Shown: positions 45,194 to 54,511 of the stretch, one piece after another
Layout: each line of letters starts with the position of its first letter
Position numbering within the stretch: position 1 is the first letter of the stretch
Origin: Bacteroidales bacterium
GTDB taxonomy: Bacteria; Bacteroidota; Bacteroidia; Bacteroidales; Lentimicrobiaceae
Direction of reading: 5' to 3'
NCBI GenBank assembly: GCA_016709025.1
Contig: JADJEQ010000028.1
Coordinates: 24,076-88,075, forward strand
Length of the DNA stretch: 64,000 nucleotides
The notes under the pieces: model-generated
What the model was told of the DNA's origin: nothing
The model's database searches: none
The model's input: the letters and a program-made list of their open reading frames with translations, nothing else
Made by a program: the position numbers and the translations under genes

Positions 45194-45523
45194 ATGGAAA
45201 GTACTTTCATTAACATAGGTTTTTTTGTAACCTACATTTTACTTTTGTTGGCCATTGTGGCATCCCTGGCATTTCCTCTGATTCAAACCTTTGGAAATCT
45301 TAAGGCAGCAAAAGGAGCGCTTCTCGGTATTGGATTGGTTTTGGTGATCTTTTTTATTTCATATATGGTATCACCTGCTGAAACCGGTCCGTTTTATGAA
45401 AGATTTGGAGTATCACCATCACTGTCAAAACTTATTGGTGGTGGGTTGGTAGCTACTTACCTCTTTTTCTTTGCAGCCGCTGCTAGTATTCTTTATGCAT
45501 CGGTAATGAAATTTTTCCGTTAA
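45194..45523 (+). CDS. Conserved small membrane protein in exbBD cluster
   Basis: 109 residues with three membrane helices (about 7-29, 38-57, 75-103) and almost no soluble part. The gene starts 6 nt after exbB and ends 25 nt before the first exbD, so it is part of the operon. I know of no characterised function; placement implies a role in assembling or regulating the ExbB-ExbD motor. Confidence 0.8.
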   Translation: MESTFINIGFFVTYILLLLAIVASLAFPLIQTFGNLKAAKGALLGIGLVLVIFFISYMVSPAETGPFYERFGVSPSLSKLIGGGLVATYLFFFAAAASILYASVMKFFR

Positions 45524-45548
45524 TTAATGCCTAAAATAAGGAAAAACC

Positions 45549-46121
45549 ATGGCAAGAAAAATTCCAGAAATTAATGCCGGATCAATGGCAGACATCGCTT
45601 TCTTGCTCCTGATCTTCTGGTTGGTTACTACAACCATGGATACAGATACAGGGATTTTAAGAAGGTTGCCTCCACCTCCGGTTGATAATGTAAAACCACC
45701 CGATGTTAAGGTGCGGAATGTTTTTAATGTGCTAGTAAATAAAAGCGACCGCCTCTTTGTTGATGGTAAAGTCGGGGACATTAAAACTCTTCGCAATCAG
45801 ACAAAGGAATTCCTTTCAAATGTTGGAAATCTCGAAACTCTGCCCGAAAAAAAGATTGAAAATATTCCCGGATTGGGTCCGTATCCAATCTCAAAAGGAA
45901 TTATTTCACTCAAGAACGACAGGGGTACATCCTACGATATGTACATTCAGGTTCAAAATGAACTTACCGCAGCCATCAATGAGTTGAGGAATGAACTTTC
46001 CAAGCAGAAGTTTGGAAAGAAATTCGAAGACTTGTCGTCTAAGACTGAGATCGACGCAATTCAGAAAGCTGTTCCAATGTCAATTTCTGAAGCAGAACCT
46101 GAAAATATAGGAGGAAAATAA
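45549..46121 (+). CDS. exbD: ExbD/TolR-family protein (1)
   Basis: 190 residues. N-terminal cytoplasmic tail, one membrane helix with the conserved Asp (NAGSMADIAFLLLIFWLVTTTM, Asp near 16), then a periplasmic domain. It forms the plug of the ExbB channel and transmits proton flow to TonB. The periplasmic part has a PPPPVDNVKPPDVKVRNVFNV-type strand and a longer C-terminus than classical ExbD. Followed at one-base distance by a second exbD. Confidence 0.9.
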   Translation: MARKIPEINAGSMADIAFLLLIFWLVTTTMDTDTGILRRLPPPPVDNVKPPDVKVRNVFNVLVNKSDRLFVDGKVGDIKTLRNQTKEFLSNVGNLETLPEKKIENIPGLGPYPISKGIISLKNDRGTSYDMYIQVQNELTAAINELRNELSKQKFGKKFEDLSSKTEIDAIQKAVPMSISEAEPENIGGK

Positions 46122-46122
46122 C

Positions 46123-46593
46123 ATGGCACGTTTCAAAAAAGAAGGTTCAAAAGAACTACCAGCTATCAGCACTTCTTCAATGCCTGATATCATTTTCCTT
46201 ATGTTGTGTTTCTTTATGATGACAACTTCTACAAGGGAAGTCACATTGAAGGTTCGCATTAAGCCCCCTGAAGCTACCGAAGTTCAGAAACTAGAAAAAA
46301 AGGCACTGGTCAGCTATATTTATCTTGGACCCCCGATCTTGAACAAACTCGGAAATGAATCCAGGATTCAATTAAATGACAGTTTCCAAACACTAGCAGC
46401 TATCCCTGAATTTATCCTTGCTGAAAGAGAAGCACGCGATGAAGCTGACAGGCAACAGCTTACTACATCATTAAAAGTTGATAAAGAAGTTAAAATGGGT
46501 ATTGTAACCGATGTTAAACAGGAGTTGCGAAAAGTCGGTGCTTTTAAAATCAACTATTCTACCCCCAAAAAAGCGGTTAAAAGGAATGATTAA
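46123..46593 (+). CDS. exbD: ExbD/TolR-family protein (2)
   Basis: 156 residues. One membrane helix with the functional Asp (STSSMPDIIFLMLCFFMMTTS) and a periplasmic domain with the KVDKEVKMGIVTDVKQELRKVG ending typical of ExbD. Two different ExbD proteins in tandem probably form a mixed dimer in the channel. A GGAGG-like sequence (TAGGAGG, 46109-46115) precedes the ATG, rare in this window. A strong terminator follows. Confidence 0.9.
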   Translation: MARFKKEGSKELPAISTSSMPDIIFLMLCFFMMTTSTREVTLKVRIKPPEATEVQKLEKKALVSYIYLGPPILNKLGNESRIQLNDSFQTLAAIPEFILAEREARDEADRQQLTTSLKVDKEVKMGIVTDVKQELRKVGAFKINYSTPKKAVKRND

Positions 46594-46617
46594 GAATCAT
46601 GCATAGTTAATGTAAAA

Positions 46618-46654
46618 GAGAGGCGGTTCAACAATGAACCGCCTCTCTTTTTTT
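46618..46654 (+). terminator. Terminator of the exbBD operon
   Basis: GAGAGGCGGTTCA (46618-46630), loop ACAA, TGAACCGCCTCTC (46635-46647), then seven T. Perfect 13-bp stem. Confidence 0.93.
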
Positions 46655-46690
46655 ATTTTTAAGATCCTTCTTTGTTATATTCCGGTAATT

Positions 46691-48091
46691 CTATAGTTCG
46701 AATTCATTCCCAATTGAAGGAATTTCAATATTTCCAAATCCAGCCTTTAAAAGCTTCTCCCTGTAAGCGGTCTGAGCTTCAATTTCACCATGCACAAGAA
46801 ATACTTTTTTAAGTTGGGTTTTATCCTGACAACTGATAAAGTCCATCATTTCATCTGCATCGGCATGACCACTGAAAGCCTCAATCCGCTCTATTTTAGC
46901 CCTTACTTCATGCAGAACCCCATAGATTGAAACTTCTTTGTCGCCCCTGAGAATGCGCGCACCCAACGTAGGGGGAGCACAATAACCTACAGCCAGTATG
47001 GTGTTTTTAGGATTGCTGATGTTGTTGGCTAAATGATGCTTGATGCGGCCGGCCTCCATCATACCTGAAGCAGAAATAATGATACAGGGATTTTTAAGCT
47101 CGTTCAGTTTTTTTGAATCTTCGGCCAGCTTAATATAATGGAGCGAACTAAAGCCAAAAGGATCGGGGTCTGTTTCCATTACATGCATGACTTCCTTATT
47201 AAAACATTCCGGATGTATTCTGAAAATCTCGGTTGCGTTGACCGCAAGCGGGCTATCCACATAAATGTTGATTTTGGGGAGCACCCCTTCGTTAAAATAG
47301 TTATTCAATACATGCACAATCTCCTGGGTGCGGCCAATGGCGAATGAGGGAATAATCACCTTTCCACCCCGTTCAACACAGGTTTCTTTTACCACCCTGA
47401 GTAACTCATCTTCAGCTATCTGAAGTTTCGGATGCAGGCGGTCACCATAAGTGGACTCGGTAATCAGGTAATCACACTGAGGAAAGGGTTCAGGAGAACG
47501 GAGTATCCGGTTTTCAGGCCTGCCAATATCACCGGTATATGCAATCCGGGTGAGTTTTCCATTTTCAGTGATCTCCAGGTTAACTACGCCGCTTCCGAGC
47601 ATATGACCGGTATTGGTAATTTTAAGCATGATATCCACGTCTATGTTGAACTTTCGGTTGTATGGAACTTAGATAAAAAGCTACATGCATTTCACAGCAT
47701 CTTCCTTTGTGTATAAAGGTTCAACAGGAGGTAAGCCCTGATGCGCGCGTTTTTTATTAAACCGTTCGGTATCACTTTCCTGTATATGGCCACTGTCGGG
47801 CAGCATGATGGCGCACAAATCGCGGGTGGCATTTGTACAGACTACCGAACCGCGGAAACCTTTGCTGTAGAAATAAGGAATTAAACCTGAATGATCGATG
47901 TGCCCATGGGATAAAATGATGTGGTCAACTTCGTGGGGGTTCACCCCGATATTCCGGTTCATGGAATCGGTAGCCAGCCCTTTGCCCTGATAAATACCGC
48001 AATCAAGCAGAAGTTTCTTGCCCTTATCGGTTGTGATAAGGTGTTTGCTTCCGGTAACTTCACGAATGGCACCCAGGAATTGTAGTTTCAT
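46691..48091 (-). pseudogene. MBL/beta-CASP RNA-processing nuclease with two in-frame stops
   Basis: A single frame of 466 codons from the ATG at 48091 to the stop at 46691, interrupted by TAG (47681-47683) and TAA (47669-47671) only four codons apart. Everything else is intact: SHGHIDHSG (His62, His64, Asp66, His67), GIYQGKG, YLITESTYGDR, beta-CASP motifs IIPSFAIGRTQE, ISASGMMEAGRIKHHL, FSGHADADE and LVHGE. The family (CPSF73/RNase J-like) cuts or trims RNA. Both stops would be Gln codons after one C-to-T change each. Real nonsense mutation, read-through or base-call errors are all possible. A GTG at 47638 could restart the C-terminal part, but that lacks the metal site. Confidence 0.85.
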
Positions 48092-48141
48092 AATAATACT
48101 GTTTAAGAAAGAATTAAAAATGACCTGATGTTTGTTGATAT

Positions 48142-48149
48142 CAAAAGTA
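48142..48149 (-). promoter_or_regulatory. -7 promoter box for beta-CASP gene
   Basis: TACTTTTG on the minus strand, 50 nt upstream of the ATG at 48091. Its survival suggests the gene is, or was recently, expressed. Confidence 0.5.
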
Positions 48150-48240
48150 ACCCTTTTCGGCCATCCACTTAATCTAAATTCTCATTCCTTTTGAACTTGT
48201 AAATTATTCGCCAAAGCAGAATAATCCTCCCAAAAATTGA

Positions 48241-48258
48241 TACATTTGAATACTTTTG
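48241..48258 (+). promoter_or_regulatory. Two -7 promoter boxes before spmAB gene
   Basis: TACATTTG at 48241-48248 and TACTTTTG at 48251-48258, ten bases apart, upstream of the ATG at 48277. Confidence 0.5.
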
Positions 48259-48276
48259 ATTCAATCCCTGTTGCGC

Positions 48277-49509
48277 ATGGTCTTAAACTATATCTGGGTT
48301 GCCTTTTTCATCATCGCTTTTATCGTCGGACTGATCCGGCTTATTTTTATGGGCGATACCGGAATTTTTCCGGAGATGATGGGCAGTACCTTCGAAATGG
48401 CCAAAACCGGTTTTGAAATATCGCTGGGGCTAACCGGTGTAATGACCCTCTGGATGGGACTGATGAAGGTGGGTGAGTCGGGAGGTATTGTCAATCTGAT
48501 GTCGAGGGCCGTCGGACCACTGTTTAGCAGGCTGTTCCCTGAAATACCAAAAGGTCACCCGGCCAGCGGCTCCATTATGATGAACATTGCAGCCAACATG
48601 CTGGGGCTCGACAATGCAGCGACACCGCTCGGCCTGAAAGCCATGACCCAGTTGCAGGAACTCAACCAGGACAAGGAAACGGCATCCAACGCCATGATCA
48701 TGTTCCTGGTGCTAAACGCTTCCGGTCTGACCATTATTCCGATCAGCATCATGGTTTTCCGCACACAACTGGGGGCCGCTGATCCCTCAGATGTTTTCAT
48801 CCCGATTCTGCTTGCTACTTTCGCTTCAACCCTTACCGGGATTATTGCAGTATCCCTGTTTCAGCGGATCAACCTGCTCAACAGGGTTGTTCTGCTTTAC
48901 CTGGGAAGTTTTACCCTGATTGTATCCTCAATTATCTGGTATTTCAGCACAATTCCACAGCAGCAGGTTACTACCATCTCCTCAGTTGCCGGAAACCTGA
49001 TTCTCTTCACGATTATTTTTTCGTTCATCGTCCTTGCATTGCTGAAAAGGGTAAATGTGTATGAAGCATTTATCGAGGGAGCCAAAGAAGGATTTAACAT
49101 AAGCATTCGGATTATCCCTTACCTGGTGGCCATTCTGGTGGCCGTTGGCGTATTCCGCGCCTGCGGTGCCCTGGATTTTATGGTTCAGGGAATCGGTCAG
49201 GCCTTTGCTGCTTTTGGAATGAACACCGACTTTGTTGACGCATTACCAACAGCCTTTATGAAACCCCTGAGTGGTTCAGGCGCCCGTGGCATGATGGTAG
49301 ATACGATGAAGCAATACGGTGCCGATTCCTTTGCCGGACGGCTCTCCTGTATTTTCCAGGGGGCCGCCGATACCACCTTTTATATTGTAGCCGTCTATTT
49401 CGGATCGGTTGGAATCAAAAAAACACGCTACGCTATTACCTGCGGACTGCTTGCCGACCTGGCCGGGGTTATAGCAGCCATTTTTGTGGCTTATTTGTTT
49501 TTTCACTAA
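48277..49509 (+). CDS. Fused SpmA-SpmB nucleoside-recognition-type membrane protein
   Basis: 410 residues. It has two tandem Gate-type (nucleoside recognition) halves. The first resembles SpmA (MGLMKVGESGGIVNLMSRAVGPLFSRLFPEIP, then NMLGLDNAATPLGLKAM), the second SpmB (PTAFMKPLSGSGARGMM, QGAADTTFYIVAVYFGSVG). About ten membrane helices in all. In spore formers spmA and spmB are separate genes for spore core dehydration; the fused form is widespread in Gram-negatives that do not sporulate, with unknown substrate. Start at 48277, the first residue of the usual N-terminus. Confidence 0.88.
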   Translation: MVLNYIWVAFFIIAFIVGLIRLIFMGDTGIFPEMMGSTFEMAKTGFEISLGLTGVMTLWMGLMKVGESGGIVNLMSRAVGPLFSRLFPEIPKGHPASGSIMMNIAANMLGLDNAATPLGLKAMTQLQELNQDKETASNAMIMFLVLNASGLTIIPISIMVFRTQLGAADPSDVFIPILLATFASTLTGIIAVSLFQRINLLNRVVLLYLGSFTLIVSSIIWYFSTIPQQQVTTISSVAGNLILFTIIFSFIVLALLKRVNVYEAFIEGAKEGFNISIRIIPYLVAILVAVGVFRACGALDFMVQGIGQAFAAFGMNTDFVDALPTAFMKPLSGSGARGMMVDTMKQYGADSFAGRLSCIFQGAADTTFYIVAVYFGSVGIKKTRYAITCGLLADLAGVIAAIFVAYLFFH

Positions 49510-49690
49510 ATAAGAAACTGTTAGATTTTTGCAATAGAATTTCGTGATAAAAAGTTATCTTTATAACAACTATTGTTAATCGGGAAAAGACTGATACAGT
49601 CGGTATATGCAATTTATAAAGCAATAGATTCCAGTCATTTATAAATTTTTCATATCATTTATTTTATTTTCCTTTAGCAGATATCGCATC

Positions 49691-51853
49691 ATGAACCCAT
49701 CAGAATTACTAAAGAAATACTTCGGATACGATCAATTCCGTCTCGATCAGAAAGATGTTATTGAGGCTACCCTGGCCGGTGATGACACCCTGGTAATTAT
49801 GCCTACGGGAGGTGGTAAATCGGTTTGCTACCAGATACCGGCAATCATGAAGGAGGGTGTTACGATTGTGGTTTCGCCCCTGATTGCACTTATGAAAGAC
49901 CAGGTGGACGGGTTGAAAAACAACGGGGTGGCAGCCGAATTTCTGAATTCATCGCAATCAACTTCCGAACAAAACCGGGTATTGAATCTGCTCAGGCACG
50001 ATAAGCTGAAATTGTGCTATGTCGCTCCCGAACGGATTTCCGGGGAAAATGCCCTTAAAAACCTGCTTGGCGAAACGCAGGTTTCATTGTTTGCCATCGA
50101 TGAGGCACACTGCATCTCTCATTGGGGGCATGATTTCCGTCCCGATTATCTTGCCCTCGGGTCACTGAAGGAGCAGTTCCCCGGCGTTCCGGTTATGGCG
50201 CTGACCGCCAGTGCCGACAAACTCACCCGGGATGATATCGCGAAGCAACTGAAACTGTCGGGCGACAAGCGTTTTATCTCTTCCTTCAACAGGGCCAACA
50301 TCTGGTATTTTGTAATGGATAAATACACCATGGATGATTTTCTGCCGGGCTACCTGGAGAAACAAAAGGAAAATTCAGGGATCATCTATTGCCTTTCCCG
50401 GAAATCAACCGAACTGATGGCCAATGACCTTAAATCGATGGGCTACAGCGCAGCCTGTTATCATGCCGGGTTGGAAAGGGATGTCCGCCAGAAAGTACAG
50501 GATGATTTTATTCACGATCGGGTTAAAATCATTGTGGCAACCATCGCTTTCGGAATGGGCATCGATAAGCCCGATGTGCGCTATGTAATACACGCCGACC
50601 TTCCTAAGAATATAGAAAGTTACTACCAGGAAACCGGACGGGCCGGACGCGACGGACTGCGGTCAGATGCACTGCTGTTCTATAGCCGGGGCGATGTTGC
50701 CAAACTAAGCTATTTTATCGACAACGGTACCGATCCTGAGCATGCCGGCATCATGCACCGGAAGCTTGAAAAGATGTCGAAATTTGCGGAAGCACGCCAA
50801 TGCCGGAGACAGCAGCTCATGAATTACTTTAACGAAGTTCATCACGGCATGTGTAACTCCTGCGACTTTTGCCTGGGTAATTACGCAACCTACGATGGAA
50901 CCATTCAGGCCCAGAAAGCTTTATCGGCTGTGGCCCGGCTAGGTGAACGCTTTGGGATCAATACCACCATCGAATACCTGCGCGGCGCCGATCTGCAGAA
51001 ATTCTCCCCCCAGCTTAAATCCTTTAAAACCTGGGGAATTGGAAAGGATGCAACCGACGGTGAATGGCGCGATGTATTTAACCAGCTTATGTCACAGGGT
51101 TTGCTTGAACTTACCGAAGGCCAGTACCCTGTACTTAAACTGAACGATCTGAGCCGAGAGGTGCTGCAAGGCAGCAAGACAGTGCAGTTGCTCAAAGCCC
51201 AGGCTCCGGTTAAGCAGAAAGTCATGGCAGTGAAAGATGCCGGTGAAAATGAAGAACTGTTGCGAAACCTTAAGTACCTGCGCCGGTTGATTGCCGATTC
51301 AGAAGGTGTACCGGCATACCTTGTGCTTGGAGATACGAGTCTGATTGAAATGTCGGTGCTGCTGCCTCTTGAGATTGAGCATCTGAAAGAAATCACAGGG
51401 TTCGGAGACTACAAAATCAACAAATACGGCAGTGAGTTTCTTGAAACGATCAACGAATATTGCAAAACCCGGGGCCTGGAAACCCGAATGCATCTGAAAA
51501 TGCACAGAATGGGCAGAAAAGGCAGGAAGACCAGAGCCCCGAAACCGGACCGGCCTAAAACAGGGACTTTTTCACTGGAATTGTTCAAACAGGGCAAAAC
51601 CATAAAACAAATTGCTGAGGAGCGACAATTTACCATTTCAACTATTTACAGTCATCTTACAGGTTTTCTGGCCTCGGGCGATATCCGGCTGTCAGACCTG
51701 ATGGATGAATCAAGGGTACCTGCTATCCGCGAAGCCATCAGACTTCATGGCAGCGTTTCGCTTCGTACCCTGTTGGATGAACTGGGCGAAGGGTATGAGT
51801 ATTATGAAATCAGGGCCGTGATCGAAGCGGAGAAGGCGGGCAGGTTGTTTTGA
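49691..51853 (+). CDS. recQ: ATP-dependent DNA helicase RecQ
   Basis: 720 residues. Walker A MPTGGGKSVC (Lys43), DEAH box AIDEAHCISHWGHDFR (Asp137 to His140), helicase motif VI QETGRAGRDG, RQC zinc-site Cys set near 370-395 (QCRRQQ, MCNSCDFC), HRDC domain (about 530-600), and a C-terminal HTH of the helix-turn-helix 40 type (TIKQIAEERQFTISTIYSHL, then DELGEGYEYYEIRAVIEAE). Unwinds DNA 3' to 5' in recombination and fork repair. Single gene after a 180-nt gap with no recognised promoter. Confidence 0.95.
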   Translation: MNPSELLKKYFGYDQFRLDQKDVIEATLAGDDTLVIMPTGGGKSVCYQIPAIMKEGVTIVVSPLIALMKDQVDGLKNNGVAAEFLNSSQSTSEQNRVLNLLRHDKLKLCYVAPERISGENALKNLLGETQVSLFAIDEAHCISHWGHDFRPDYLALGSLKEQFPGVPVMALTASADKLTRDDIAKQLKLSGDKRFISSFNRANIWYFVMDKYTMDDFLPGYLEKQKENSGIIYCLSRKSTELMANDLKSMGYSAACYHAGLERDVRQKVQDDFIHDRVKIIVATIAFGMGIDKPDVRYVIHADLPKNIESYYQETGRAGRDGLRSDALLFYSRGDVAKLSYFIDNGTDPEHAGIMHRKLEKMSKFAEARQCRRQQLMNYFNEVHHGMCNSCDFCLGNYATYDGTIQAQKALSAVARLGERFGINTTIEYLRGADLQKFSPQLKSFKTWGIGKDATDGEWRDVFNQLMSQGLLELTEGQYPVLKLNDLSREVLQGSKTVQLLKAQAPVKQKVMAVKDAGENEELLRNLKYLRRLIADSEGVPAYLVLGDTSLIEMSVLLPLEIEHLKEITGFGDYKINKYGSEFLETINEYCKTRGLETRMHLKMHRMGRKGRKTRAPKPDRPKTGTFSLELFKQGKTIKQIAEERQFTISTIYSHLTGFLASGDIRLSDLMDESRVPAIREAIRLHGSVSLRTLLDELGEGYEYYEIRAVIEAEKAGRLF

Positions 51854-51891
51854 ATTTAGAAGCGCAAAGCCTTCAATAATTAAAAAGGATA

Positions 51892-51911
51892 GGACACGAC
51901 ATGTCGTGTCC
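51892..51911. repeat. GGACACGACATGTCGTGTCC palindrome, copy 1
   Basis: Perfect 20-bp palindrome preceded by AATTAAAAAGGATA, 22 nt upstream of the ATG of the gene at 51933. The same preceding block occurs before copy 3. Confidence 0.9.
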
Positions 51912-51932
51912 CTAATGATAATCCTTCTGGTT

Positions 51933-52964
51933 ATGAAAGAAATAAGAATCAAAATCCTTGGTATGCTTTTATTGGTGTTGGCACCTTCTGTCAGCGTTCA
52001 GGCCGATTGCGTATGCTGTTTTAGTGTTGTACAGGTAAACATACAATACAAAAAGGGCCTCACCGAAGAAGGGTTTATAGCGTTGAAAGGATCTTTCCCC
52101 GATTCGTTTAACAACAACAGGGAGAGTTTCACAGGCAGGGATCTTTTGCCTTTGTTACTCGATGGTTCAGATTATGATTCCGTTGAATTTTCTTCCGGAA
52201 TGTACCGTCATAAACAGGGCTTACCGGCGTTGTTTGCAGATGAAGAGGTTAAAATGATCAACCTGCATGATTGTTCGGGTATTATTTTAGTGAATCATTT
52301 TAACTACGTTGTCAATGGATCCGGCTCACTTTTTACTTTACCGAAATCTGACGTTGAAATTATAATGAATAGCCGGGTCGTTGATACGGCTTGGGTTTTT
52401 GAAGATGTGAGTGATCAGCTGTTTATCAATCTGAATGCCGCCATCACCAAAACGACCTTAAACAGCATCGCTGACTATTACCGTCGGAACCTTTACTCAC
52501 ATTATATTTACAGTCTCCGGGAGTATGCTTATCCTTACCTTGAAAACGGAACTAAACCCTTCTCCCGAAAAGACCTGGAAGAGGCTCTGCGCAGAACTTG
52601 TGTGGGCATAGACACTGCCTATAATTTTTGGTCAAAGCCCACCGGAATTGAAGCCATTGACATTTACCACCAGCACAAACTGGAATCATTTAATTTAATG
52701 AAGACTGTTTATACTGCCTTCCGGTTAATGGCCATCACCAATGACGTAAAATACTTTTCTGAAATACCTGATTTGCCAATGGATGAAGAGGTTAAACTAA
52801 AGATCCGGAAAATTCAAGAGCAAAAGTTCAATGGTGATATGGTTGAAAGAATTATTGCATTGGATAAAGCGATGCACTGTGCACCTGATCCATACGATTG
52901 TCGGTTCTTTTTTGATGTATTGCGTGCTGAAAAAATATACTCCATAACCCTGGGATGGGACTGA
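51933..52964 (+). CDS. Secreted protein of unknown function
   Basis: 343 residues. Signal peptide MKEIRIKILGMLLLVLAPSVSVQA; the mature part would begin DCVCCFSV with three Cys close together. Otherwise mostly helical, with DLEEALRRTCVGIDTAYNFWSK and CAPDPYDCRFFFDVLRAEK near the end. No family recognised. Longer starts (GTG 51906, ATG 51915) reach into the palindrome and add residues that are not signal-like, so 51933 is preferred. Copies of one palindrome lie 22 nt before it and 48 nt after it, so gene and palindromes may travel together. Confidence 0.75.
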   Translation: MKEIRIKILGMLLLVLAPSVSVQADCVCCFSVVQVNIQYKKGLTEEGFIALKGSFPDSFNNNRESFTGRDLLPLLLDGSDYDSVEFSSGMYRHKQGLPALFADEEVKMINLHDCSGIILVNHFNYVVNGSGSLFTLPKSDVEIIMNSRVVDTAWVFEDVSDQLFINLNAAITKTTLNSIADYYRRNLYSHYIYSLREYAYPYLENGTKPFSRKDLEEALRRTCVGIDTAYNFWSKPTGIEAIDIYHQHKLESFNLMKTVYTAFRLMAITNDVKYFSEIPDLPMDEEVKLKIRKIQEQKFNGDMVERIIALDKAMHCAPDPYDCRFFFDVLRAEKIYSITLGWD

Positions 52965-53011
52965 AGAAAATTTGCCCGGTTTTCTACAATATGAATCGCT
53001 GTTAAATAAAT

Positions 53012-53039
53012 GTAGGGACACGACATGTCGTGTCCCTAC
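53012..53039. repeat. GGACACGACATGTCGTGTCC palindrome, copy 2
   Basis: Perfect palindrome extended to 28 bp (GTAG at the left, CTAC at the right). It lies between convergent genes 51933 and kbl and is followed by CCTTTTTTATT, so it may also serve as a terminator for the hypothetical gene. Confidence 0.9.
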
Positions 53040-53064
53040 CCTTTTTTATTGAAACCGGACTGAA

Positions 53065-54258
53065 TTATCCTTTCAGTACACCTAATTCCTTACCAACCTT
53101 GGTAAAGGCTGCAATACATTTATCAAGGTGCGCACGGGTGTGGGCAGCCGATACCTGAACACGGATACGGGCCTGGCCTTTAGCTACCACCGGGAAATAA
53201 AAGCCAATCACATAAATGCCTTCGCCCAAAAGTTTGGCAGCCATGTCCTGTGAAAGTTTGGCATCGTAAAGCATAACTGCGACTATCGCACTCTTGGTTG
53301 GTTTCAAATCAAAACCGGCTTCCTTCATCTTCTGGAGGAAGTAAGCGGTGTTCTCATGAAGACGATCCTGCAACTCGTTGGTTTCGCCCATCATATCAAA
53401 CATTTTGATACCGGCAGCGGCTACCATCGGAGGAATTGAGTTGGAAAACAGGTATGGACGTGAGCGCTGACGAAGCAGTTCGATGATTTCCTTCTTACCG
53501 GTTGTAAATCCGCCAATGGCACCACCAAAGGCCTTACCCAGGGTTCCGGTAATGATTTCAATCTTACCACGCAAATTATAAAGCTCTGTAACACCACGGC
53601 CGGTTTGACCAACAACGCCGGCAGAGTGGCATTCGTCGACCATAATCATGGCATCGTATTTCTGAGCCAGTGCGTAAATTTCATCCATCTTGGCAACATT
53701 GCCGTCCATGGAGAAAACCCCGTCGGTAACAATCAATCTGTAACGCTGGGCCTGAGCCAGTTTCAGCTGCTCTTCCAGTTCACCCATGTCGGCATTGGTG
53801 TAACGGTAACGCTGAGCCTTACATAACCGTACGCCATCAATAATGGAAGCGTGGTTAAGTGAATCGGAGATAATGGCATCGTCTTCACCGAGCAGAGGCT
53901 CAAAAACACCGCCATTGGCATCGAAACAGGCAGCATACAAAATGGTATCCTCAGTGCCAAAAAATTCAGCAATTTTTGCTTCTAGTTGTTTGTGGAGATC
54001 CTGTGTTCCGCAGATAAACCTTACGGATGAAAGACCGTATCCGTGGGTGTCGAGCGCTTCTTTGGCAGCGGCAATCAGTTTTGGGTTGTTCGACAGGCCA
54101 AGATAGTTGTTTGCGCAGAAGTTAAGCACTTCGGCACCGCTGTTTACCTTGATTTCAGCTCCCTGGGGAGTTACAATTACCCGTTCATTTTTGTAAAGTC
54201 CGGCTTCCCGGATGTCGGCCAGTTCTTTCTGCAGATGGGCTTGAAGACGATCGTACAT
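53065..54258 (-). CDS. kbl: 2-amino-3-ketobutyrate CoA ligase (glycine C-acetyltransferase)
   Basis: 397 residues, same length as the E. coli enzyme. PLP-lysine Lys242 in TGTLGKAFGG, cofactor contacts His136 (DSLNHASII), Asp208 and His211 (VDECHSAG). It splits 2-amino-3-ketobutyrate with CoA to glycine and acetyl-CoA, the second step of threonine breakdown. The first enzyme, an SDR-type threonine dehydrogenase, is encoded divergently at 54512. The pair gives a complete threonine-to-glycine route. Confidence 0.95.
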   Translation of the reverse strand: MYDRLQAHLQKELADIREAGLYKNERVIVTPQGAEIKVNSGAEVLNFCANNYLGLSNNPKLIAAAKEALDTHGYGLSSVRFICGTQDLHKQLEAKIAEFFGTEDTILYAACFDANGGVFEPLLGEDDAIISDSLNHASIIDGVRLCKAQRYRYTNADMGELEEQLKLAQAQRYRLIVTDGVFSMDGNVAKMDEIYALAQKYDAMIMVDECHSAGVVGQTGRGVTELYNLRGKIEIITGTLGKAFGGAIGGFTTGKKEIIELLRQRSRPYLFSNSIPPMVAAAGIKMFDMMGETNELQDRLHENTAYFLQKMKEAGFDLKPTKSAIVAVMLYDAKLSQDMAAKLLGEGIYVIGFYFPVVAKGQARIRVQVSAAHTRAHLDKCIAAFTKVGKELGVLKG

Positions 54259-54308
54259 AGTTATGTTTTTAAAGGTTTTTGGTTGATTGTTTTTGAATTA
54301 ACAATGCG

Positions 54309-54316
54309 CAAAGATA
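54309..54316 (-). promoter_or_regulatory. -7 promoter box for kbl
   Basis: TATCTTTG on the minus strand, 51 nt upstream of the ATG at 54258. Confidence 0.6.
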
Positions 54317-54430
54317 TTACTTTTGATTTTCAGACATGGCTATTTTTCAAATTATTATCGGTGATTTTCAGGCTATTTAAATTGTTTCTGAAGTAGTTGA
54401 ATTGCAGTAGAATGAAACCCTTGAATTGTT

Positions 54431-54459
54431 TTGCGATTCTACAAAATATTGTACATTTG
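54431..54459 (+). promoter_or_regulatory. Promoter of tdh
   Basis: TTG at 54431-54433, 18-bp spacer, TACATTTG at 54452-54459. About 52 nt upstream of the ATG at 54512. Confidence 0.6.
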
Positions 54460-54511
54460 CCGCACTCATTGTTAATCGGTTAACAAAACATATTTAAACT
54501 TTCCTACACAC

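Noticed and set aside
47138..47716. Plus-strand frames opposite the beta-CASP gene
   Set aside because: Antisense shadows of a conserved nuclease; no family features.
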